A stretch of 64,000 bases of DNA. It comes from Croceibacterium_A sp044506565. GTDB lineage: Bacteria > Pseudomonadota > Alphaproteobacteria > Sphingomonadales > Sphingomonadaceae. The stretch lies in assembly GCA_044506565.1 (NCBI GenBank), contig JBIQKN010000002.1:20441-84440 (forward strand), in the 5' to 3' direction. Every line of letters starts with the position of its first letter. The stretch's first letter is position 1. The notes beneath the pieces were generated by a model. It was not told the DNA's origin, did not search any database, and saw only the letters and a list, made by a program, of their open reading frames with translations. Of this stretch, positions 62,204-64,000 are shown piece by piece. The position numbers and the translations under genes are program-made.

Positions 62204-62959
62204 ATGAGGGGAAGGGCAACCGCTTGGCTGGGGGGGCTTGTCGCCGCGGTGGCGCTGGCCGTTCCGGCGCCCGCGCAACAGGCCTCCGAACCGGTCAATC
62301 CGCAGCCGCACGTCGCGCCGTGGCCGAACCTCGGTACGGGCCAGAACGAGGTCCAGGTCCAGGCCAGCCTCAACCTCGGCCCCGAGCTCCAGCGNNNNNN
62401 NNNNNNNNNNNNNNNNNNNNNNNNNNNNNNNNNNNNNNNNNNNNNNNNNNNNNNNNNNNNNNNNNNNNNNNNNNNNNNNNNNNNNNNNNNNNNNGCCTAC
62501 CACGACGGCGACAACGGCTTCGGCATCCTCGCGCCGTCGCGGCTCGGGCTACTGCTCGGCGAACTGGGTATCCGCCGGCGGATTCTGCTGCTCAGCGCCT
62601 GCCATTCGGGCGTGTTCGTGCCGTTCCTGTCGAGCCCGGACACGGTCATCGTCACCGCCGCCTCGGCCGACCGAAAGTCGTTCGGTTGCCGTGCCGAGAA
62701 CGACTGGACCTATTTCGGCGACGCGCTGGTCAACAACGCGCTGCGCAAGCCGCAGCCGCTGGCAAGCGCGGCAGACGAGGCCCGGCTGACGATCGCGGGG
62801 TGGGAAAGCGGAGGCGGGCTCGAGCCCTCGCAGCCGCAGGCCGTGTTCGGCAATGCGGTCAGCTCGTGGCTGCCCGCGCTCGAGGCGCGCATGCCGCGTA
62901 GCGCGACGTCGCCGGTCGGCGCGCCTGCGGTCGGCACGCGCGGGGTGGCCGGGCGCTGA
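62204..62959 (+). CDS. C13 (legumain-like) family peptidase, interrupted by an assembly gap
   Basis: Starts MRGRATAWLGGLVAAVALAV, a signal peptide cut near PAPAQQ. The first 63 residues end in NLGPELQ before 100 N (62395-62494). After the gap come HDGDNGFGILAPSRLGLLLG and RRRILLLSACHSGVFVPFLS, where SAC holds the catalytic cysteine, then VTAASADRKSFGCRAENDWT. The catalytic histidine (usually SHG) lies in the gap. The frame agrees across the gap at 100 N, but the real size is unknown. Bacterial C13 peptidases in sphingomonads are exported and of unknown target. Confidence 0.82.
   Translation: MRGRATAWLGGLVAAVALAVPAPAQQASEPVNPQPHVAPWPNLGTGQNEVQVQASLNLGPELQXXXXXXXXXXXXXXXXXXXXXXXXXXXXXXXXXXAYHDGDNGFGILAPSRLGLLLGELGIRRRILLLSACHSGVFVPFLSSPDTVIVTAASADRKSFGCRAENDWTYFGDALVNNALRKPQPLASAADEARLTIAGWESGGGLEPSQPQAVFGNAVSSWLPALEARMPRSATSPVGAPAVGTRGVAGR
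62395..62494. other. Assembly gap of 100 N inside the C13 peptidase gene
   Basis: A run of exactly 100 N that removes the catalytic histidine region of the C13 peptidase. Confidence 0.98.
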
Positions 62960-62997
62960 AGTCCGGCGAGGTTTCCGCGCTGGGAGCGGATACGAGA

Positions 62998-63023
62998 ACG
63001 GCCGGCGGTTTCCCGCCGGCCGT
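62998..63023. terminator. Perfect 11-bp hairpin between convergent genes
   Basis: ACGGCCGGCGG and CCGCCGGCCGT pair perfectly around TTTC, between the C13 peptidase (plus) and the following minus-strand gene. A second small hairpin (GCCCC GATT GGGGC) is at 63031-63044. Probably a bidirectional terminator, though no clear U-tract follows. Confidence 0.75.
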
Positions 63024-63046
63024 CCTGCTTGCCCCGATTGGGGCGG

Positions 63047-64000
63047 TTAGCGTCCGCCGCTCTCTCCGGCTGCCGCGCGATCTTCCGCCGAGGCTTCCTC
63101 GAGCGTGCCCGCGCGCGACGCGGTGATGTAGTTGCGGACCTGCACGTTGCCCTCGTGGCAGGCGTATTCGAAGAACTCGTATTCGTCGTTACGCGTCCAG
63201 TCGAGCCGGGCGGTGAACGGCGCGGTGAACACCTCAGGATCCGAATAGGTCATCTCGTAGACGATCGTATCGGGTCCGGTCGGGGTCAGCCGCTCGATGA
63301 CCTTGGCCTTCTCGCTGGTCGGGATGGTGTTCCACGGCGGAACTCCCATCGTCGCCATGTTGAGCGGCGAGCCGTTGCGCGCGAACGAATCCTGCGTCGC
63401 GCTGTCGCCGGTCTTGAGGTTGGTGGTCTCGATCACCAGCGTGTTGCCTTCCCACCAGCCGACGCTGTTGCCGAGGTAGGTCTGGACGGCATCGGGCCAG
63501 TGCTGCGGGTCGCCGCTGCGGATCGGGATCACCCGAGAGCCGAGCATTTCGAGCGCGATCGTCACGTAGCCCGGCGCCTGGTAGACGCGGATGCCGTTGT
63601 TGTAGCGGAACGGCAGCATCGAGGCGGGGAAGCCGCGCGAGACGCAGCGATCCCAGATGTCGAAGTCGGTCACCCAGTTGTACTTGGTATTCGGCGTCCA
63701 GCTCGAGCGGCCGGCGCGATAGAGCGCTTCCGCCTGCGGGGTCAGCGGCGGCAGCTGGCCACTCGGCGGATCGACCAGCAGCGAGGTGCGGCGGCCCGAG
63801 GCGTCGGACTCGACCCAGTGGCCCATCCCGATCGTGTTGTTCTGGTCTTCGCGCTCGTACGCCTGGTCCGAGCGGTTGGCCTGCGCCTGGCGCTGGGCGA
63901 ACTCTTCCTCGGTCAGCCAGAAGCGGTCACCGAAGTTGGCAGGACGGTTCATCGGCAGGCTGGCGATGTTGTCGATCGGCCAGGTGCCGCGCAGGTCCGG
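63047..64000 (-). CDS. Conserved hypothetical protein, 5' truncated
   Basis: The frame is open to the last base of the window; 317 residues are visible. It begins PDLRGTWPIDNIASLPMNRP and contains VDPPSGQLPPLTPQAEALYR, TPNTKYNWVTDFDIWDRCVS, VYQAPGYVTIALEMLGSRVI and GWWEGNTLVIETTNLKTGDS. The VDPPxGxxPxLTPxA and WWEGNTLVIET elements recur in a family of secreted proteins common in sphingomonads and acidobacteria, whose function I do not know. The C-terminus is rich in Ala/Glu. It ends before the hairpin at 62998-63023. Confidence 0.82.
   Translation of the reverse strand, partial: PDLRGTWPIDNIASLPMNRPANFGDRFWLTEEEFAQRQAQANRSDQAYEREDQNNTIGMGHWVESDASGRRTSLLVDPPSGQLPPLTPQAEALYRAGRSSWTPNTKYNWVTDFDIWDRCVSRGFPASMLPFRYNNGIRVYQAPGYVTIALEMLGSRVIPIRSGDPQHWPDAVQTYLGNSVGWWEGNTLVIETTNLKTGDSATQDSFARNGSPLNMATMGVPPWNTIPTSEKAKVIERLTPTGPDTIVYEMTYSDPEVFTAPFTARLDWTRNDEYEFFEYACHEGNVQVRNYITASRAGTLEEASAEDRAAAGESGGR

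Overview
The window is a high-GC (about two thirds G+C by eye) chromosomal segment of an alphaproteobacterium, most likely a member of the Sphingomonadales and probably Erythrobacteraceae. The main pointers are the GAAC-N7-GAAC LexA box, the alphaproteobacterial phoR-pst-phoU-phoB layout, an HWE-type histidine kinase, the sdhC-sdhD-sdhA order and a B3-type metallo-beta-lactamase. It is a draft assembly. Six runs of exactly 100 N lie in the last 20 kb and cut or adjoin ligA, an MFS transporter, two SDR/hypothetical genes, a DUF2269 gene and a C13 peptidase. Two further genes (udgX and the MFS transporter) carry apparent one-base deletions.

Layout. 1-3.2 kb: 3' part of the replicative polymerase gene dnaE1 and a small membrane protein. 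3.3-5.8 kb (minus): an OmpA-type porin with a 19-proline linker and a SplB-like radical SAM protein. 5.8-12.1 kb (plus): a DNA-repair cassette made of a UDG-linked radical SAM protein, a DUF4130-UdgX fusion and the error-prone polymerase dnaE2. It is preceded by a LexA box, and dnaE2 carries an in-frame palindromic repeat. 12.1-14.7 kb: LysE exporter, extensin-like protein, PilZ protein, single-domain response regulator, small hypothetical. 14.7-23.2 kb (minus): complete phosphate regulon phoR-porin-pstSCAB-phoU-phoB with a Pho box before pstS. 23.3-31.3 kb: small secreted protein, RidA, two tRNA-Glu genes, recJ, leuA with a leucine-rich leader peptide, a YceI protein, an HWE kinase, a Flp pilin and an O-methyltransferase.

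31.7-41.4 kb: an RTX calcium-binding protein, a CmcJ/NvfI-type oxygenase, arsenate reductase, a four-PAS GGDEF-EAL protein, bamD, a second PilZ protein and recN. 41.4-50.9 kb: small hypotheticals, an acetyltransferase, ligA, two coupled membrane proteins of unknown function, an MFS transporter, an SDR, a CBS-domain protein. 50.9-57.5 kb (minus): a CE15-like esterase, a two-gene unit that looks like a phage spanin pair, a Tat-exported Gfo/Idh/MocA oxidoreductase, a DUF2459 protein, prmA, a B3-type metallo-beta-lactamase-like lipoprotein and an SDR. 57.6-64 kb: sdhCDA without an adjacent sdhB, a DCC-family thiol protein, DUF2269, a saccharopine-dehydrogenase-like protein, a C13 peptidase and a partial conserved hypothetical.

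Themes. DNA replication and repair is strongly represented (dnaE1, dnaE2, UDG-linked rSAM, UdgX, SplB-like rSAM, recJ, recN, ligA). The candidate for an under-described system is the LexA-box cassette at 5.76-12.1 kb. There two radical SAM proteins diverge from one 44-bp region, and a covalent uracil-binding protein and a mutagenic polymerase follow in one operon without imuA or imuB. The second point of interest is the putative leaderless leucine attenuator in front of leuA.
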